DNA from: Pterobdella sp. o SKG-2022
Lineage: Eukaryota; Annelida; Clitellata; Hirudinida; Piscicolidae
DNA length: 64,000 nucleotides
Assembly (NCBI GenBank): GCA_964035795.1
Contig: OZ038323.1
Span: 5,511,561-5,575,560, forward strand
Direction of reading: 5' to 3'
Shown here: positions 59,911 to 64,000 of the stretch, in pieces
Numbering within the stretch: the stretch's first letter is position 1
How the letters are laid out: each line of letters starts with the position of its first letter
The notes under the pieces: generated by a model
The model's database searches: none
The model's input: only the letters and a program-made list of their open reading frames with translations
Told to the model about the DNA's origin: nothing
Program-made: the position numbers and the translations under genes

Positions 59911-62900
59911 TTAATGAAGCATTGTGATATATAACCTCTTTTGCTTCACGAGGTTCCTATATCTGGGGAAGGATGGCATCAGATCTCTCTGGCATGCTGT
60001 GTGATAGGGTTGATGAATTTGTAAAATTTGACTGTTGTGATGATGAGAAAATATACATGAATTATATAAAGAATTTTAGCTAAGTTAAGTGAGTAATCAA
60101 ATGATATAAACTATATTTAAAAATTATTCATCATTTATTAGAAAAAAAATTAAAAAACCATGGTTCAATATACTTAATATAAACATTAATAATAAAATTT
60201 TGAAAAGCTTTAATCAAATGAAGTATTTTGAATCATGTTACTTAGGTGAAGATCATTTTTTGAAGCTCCAACTTATTAAAATAGATTCAATAAGACTAAC
60301 GGTAAGGATGTTCTTTAAAGTATGATGAACCTAAAGCTTCTCGAGCAGTCGACCTATAAGGAATACAAAAACCCATATGAATCTTGAATTTTCACAATGC
60401 AAGTCGCCCATTAGATTGCCTCTAACTGGGGTTTCAGTTGCGTAATTGATAAATCTCCCAAAACACAAAAGCTTAATTATAATATTTTTGATACCTTTTG
60501 CAAGGGTCATACATAAAGAGGTGGTTCAAGAGACGTAGACCAGCATCAGATAACCAAGGAATGGTCTGACGTAGGTTGTTGTATCTGAGGTGCAATGTTT
60601 AATGGTATATTGATCAATGTTATTTGGTATATTTGTTGAAGTTTTTAATGGTTTGGAGGTGGTAAATACAAATTTTGAATAATTCATTATATAAACTGAC
60701 TGTTGGCGTTTTAGGTTAATGGTTTTGAGGTAAGGGAGTTTGGAAAAACCCTGTAACGAAATGCTTTAGTTAAAAAATTTGAATATAAAATAATTCATTG
60801 GAAACTTTAATTTAATTTATGATGTGATGTTTTGCTCAGCAAATAATGAATATAATAGAAACAAAACAAAAAACTTTCTTCCAAAGCAGAGCCATTTAAT
60901 ATTAAAAGCATTAATTTGATACAATAGTTCCATTTATTATGAAACATGTTTATTATTAAAAACTGAGGCAATTATTAAAAATGCTTTAAATAGATTCCAT
61001 CATAAATTCTTTATCATTACTAGAAAAAACCGTGACGATGTTGATACTATGTTTATAATAAACGATCATTAAATTATCACTAATTCTTCATTATTAAACA
61101 TACAGGCCACATGCGTTCAGTAGGAGTACCGAACATGTCAACAATCAGATCGATCTGAGCCACTTCAGTTCTGCCTGGCATCATGGGCTTGTGCAGCAGG
61201 AGTTCCCCCATTATGCACCCTGTTGCCCTGAGGATAATGGTGGTGATAGAGATGATCTTGGTGAACCCTTATGGAAACATTATCGTTGTTCTTTCACGTT
61301 CATTTCCATGCTGACATGGGTTGGACGGCATTGAAGAAAACAAAGGTTTAAGATGATGTTGGTCGGGATAATGATAAGGATAAGCTATGAGCATTATAAA
61401 TAATATTGATAAGACATAATATTATAAACAATAAACAATTATACTATATTAACAAACAATATAAGCAAAAATAATTATAAGTTTTCATTATTATAGAGGA
61501 CTTCAATTGAATAATTGCGAATAAATTTCAGGGTATTGAAGTAAAATGCAAAAAAATCATCTAAACAAAATCATCTTAAAACTACACAAATAAGCATAAA
61601 AACCCATGAAAAGAACCGACCACATATCAATAGCAGTTGTCTGATGCCTGCTTCCAAAGAGCAGTTCAGGAGCTCTGTACCACAACGTTACCACCTTTTG
61701 AGGGTTGAATCATGATTATAAACTACTGAAAAGTTTCAAGTTATAAGGTACAAAGCTTTTTATTACAAGTGTAAAACCATCAAGTACTTTGGTTACATTA
61801 GCTTATCATAGCTAATAAAATAAAAAACGCTTTAAAAAATAGCTTTGCTCATCAATTGCTTTATAGTCTGTTTTTGTTAACAGAGTGGAACTGATTGATA
61901 ATAAAATGAAAATAGAGTTGAGCAATATTAATGTAACTAATATTTGAAAAATATTCATCATTTAAATAAGGCAAATTAACAGACAACATTGACAGTGATG
62001 CAAATCTATTTTGTATTTATTAAGCTATTATGTTTTTTGTAGGCTACCGTGCAAACTACATTGAAAAAATACTCATACCTTTGGAGTCATGTAATCTACA
62101 GGCACTTTGTAGTGTCTAGCCAAGCCAAAATCAGCTGTCAATGACATTTGTATATTGAAATTCATTATATGTTAATAATAATATAGGATTTCCAATAACT
62201 TTGAACATTTTTGCACAATAATAATGAAAATAAAAATACAAACAATAAAAGTATTCCAAATATAATATTTACTTCAGTATTGACTGATATTTTAATATAA
62301 AGACTTACCTATTTTGACACAGCCTGTGTCCGTCAAAAGAAGATTTGAAACTTTGAGATCCCTGTAATAAAACAAAATAATATTCAAGTATAATAGCTTA
62401 TAACAAAAAAAGCTGAAAATCTGATGATATTATTTAAAAAGCTTTTTGCAATACAATTCTTTATTTTCAAATACTTCCAACCCAAGCTAGTATAAAATGG
62501 ATGTAAAACGAATGACTCAAAAACGTCACGCAAAAACAACAAAAAGCACAATGAAATGTTTTAAAGCGCTATAAAATTGTATGAAACATTGAACCTATGT
62601 ACAATGTAGTTTTGGTGCAGATACTTGAGGCCAGCCAACAGCTGCAGCATAATGCATTTGACCTGTGATGGTGTGGTGCAACTGGTTGCTAGTGACTATC
62701 AGTTACAATGCAGAAAGTTTATATTTAGTGATATTATTCTTGATTAAATTAAATGACGCAAAACGATGATGATGATGATAAATTAATTAGAACTTTAAAA
62801 CAACATAGAATAATTATTGAAATTATTGTTATTTCCTCTTGAAACTCTCTAGGTTAAACATCAAAATAATAAACTTTATAGATTATTATTAAGATATTAT

Positions 62901-63888
62901 TATTGTTATTATTATCAGTTTTCCTGCTATATTACCCATATTAATACCCTTAAAGACAAAGACAAACTTGTGGTTCATCGAAGGGCTTCTGAATATTATC
63001 AAGCAGGTTAGCCAGGTCCTGCTCACAATATTCCATCAGCAAGAAGATGCTGTCTAAATGTCTACCCACCACCACTTCCTTCAATCTTACTATATTCTCG
63101 TGCTTTATGTTTATCAATAAGCCTATCTCTCTTATGCCTGTCACTGGAAAGCCTTTGTGGTTTTATAATGGTTGGGTAGATAGATTGATATTTAGATAGA
63201 TGGATGAATAAAATGGTGAATAATGAGATGAAAAACTTCAATTACATTACCACAAAATTATAAAAATTCTTTTTTTGCTATTTGTGTACAATATGGAACT
63301 TTGCATAATAAATGACAAAAACCTTCTTTCTCTTGTTCCATGCGCATTTTTTTGACTGCAACCACTTCTCCTGTGTCTTTATCCCTTGCTCTATCTTTCA
63401 GTTTATGGAAGATATTGTTGAGCTATTAAATTAATTAATGAGCATGTCAATAACTTTAGTTTTTTAAATTTTCTAAATTTAAATTACCGGTGAAACATTA
63501 TGAAGTATATTAAGAATTTTGGCAAACAAAATTTTTTTTAGAGTTTTTATTATTGAAGTTTGACTTTAACATGACTGAATACCATTTTGAGAATACAACA
63601 TATTAAATAGAAACAATAAAAATATATGTTAAAATATTATGGTTTCTCAACTCACAAACGACTCCATATGTTCCTTCTCCAATTTGATTCAACTTCTCAA
63701 AACTATCAATGCTTCTGCACTTTCCATTCTAACATAATCCATTGAACATTTGAAATCAAGGAATTAAATTACAGTTGAATATATAAATTTCTTACTCTCA
63801 TTGATTCTGGGATAGTCCATGTTTGTCCTTTCTTGATTGATTTGAGAGTAAGGTTGGCAGGCCCTGACTTGATACCATCATTATCCAT
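59911..63888 (-). CDS. CDK10: Cyclin-dependent kinase 10, 13 coding exons
   Basis: Ser/Thr kinase that pairs with cyclin M. Exons (minus): 63888-63796, 63728-63656, 63394-63323, 63152-62968, 62662-62595, 62361-62309, 62134-62079, 61694-61604 (or -61617), 61219-61104 (or 61227-), 60750-60701, 60584-60495, 60353-60301, 59996-59911. About 361 aa (human 360). Motifs in order: [20 protein letters not shown] (Gly loop), VVAVKKMRM (catalytic Lys), [11 protein letters not shown] (C-helix, like PSTAIRE), [42 protein letters not shown] (catalytic loop), [30 protein letters not shown] (activation segment), [50 protein letters not shown] and [10 protein letters not shown]. The exon 8/9 join is ambiguous. 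The exon holding the ATG has an acceptor (TTTGGTTAG) just upstream, so a 5' UTR exon probably lies beyond the window. It is convergent with SRP9. Confidence 0.93.
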
Positions 63889-64000
63889 TCGTCCAAGCCT
63901 AACCAAAAGAGAAAATTTTAAAATCGTTACTTATTGTTTATAAAACAAATAAAACTGATTTATATGAAAAGTTACACTAAACTATTGAGATTTAAAATAT

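Overview
This is AT-rich animal nuclear DNA with spliceosomal introns, abundant microsatellites, tRNA-derived SINE copies and a degraded Penelope-like element. The gene set (neuregulin, FRS2, chondroitin synthase, SRP9, CDK10) and protein-level resemblance suggest a lophotrochozoan. A SINE-like tail (CCAACCCATGCCAGCATGGA, then AAAACGATGATGATGA) recalls tRNA-derived SINEs that I remember from cephalopod molluscs. This placement is an inference; no search was run.

Left half (about 5.75-27.7 kb, minus strand). Eight exons assemble into one neuregulin-like gene. All seven splice junctions are in phase and the coding sequence is 6102 nt (2033 aa). Order: N-terminal hydrophobic segment, a long low-complexity region carrying an N-terminal domain resembling that of vertebrate NRG2, an Ig domain split over two exons, an EGF domain split over two exons, a short stalk, one transmembrane helix, and a cytoplasmic tail of about 900 residues. 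The introns hold a 34-bp minisatellite, long (GAT)n and (TAC)n arrays, a SINE copy and the Penelope remnant.

Middle (27.7-51.1 kb). Gene-poor and simple-repeat-rich, with another copy of the SINE, a (GT)n and two (CA)n arrays and a 26-bp minisatellite. Two islands look possibly coding (39.55-40.05 kb plus, 44.03-44.28 kb minus), but I do not recognise them.

Right end (51.1-64 kb). A compact cluster. FRS2, the docking adaptor for FGF-type receptors (minus, 5 exons, 503 aa), lies head-to-head with a chondroitin sulfate synthase (plus, 8 exons, about 746 aa), 444 bp between start codons. Next come a single-exon SRP9 (plus) and, convergent with it, CDK10 (minus, 13 coding exons). The neuregulin and FRS2 both belong to receptor tyrosine kinase signalling, but nothing here shows that they act together.
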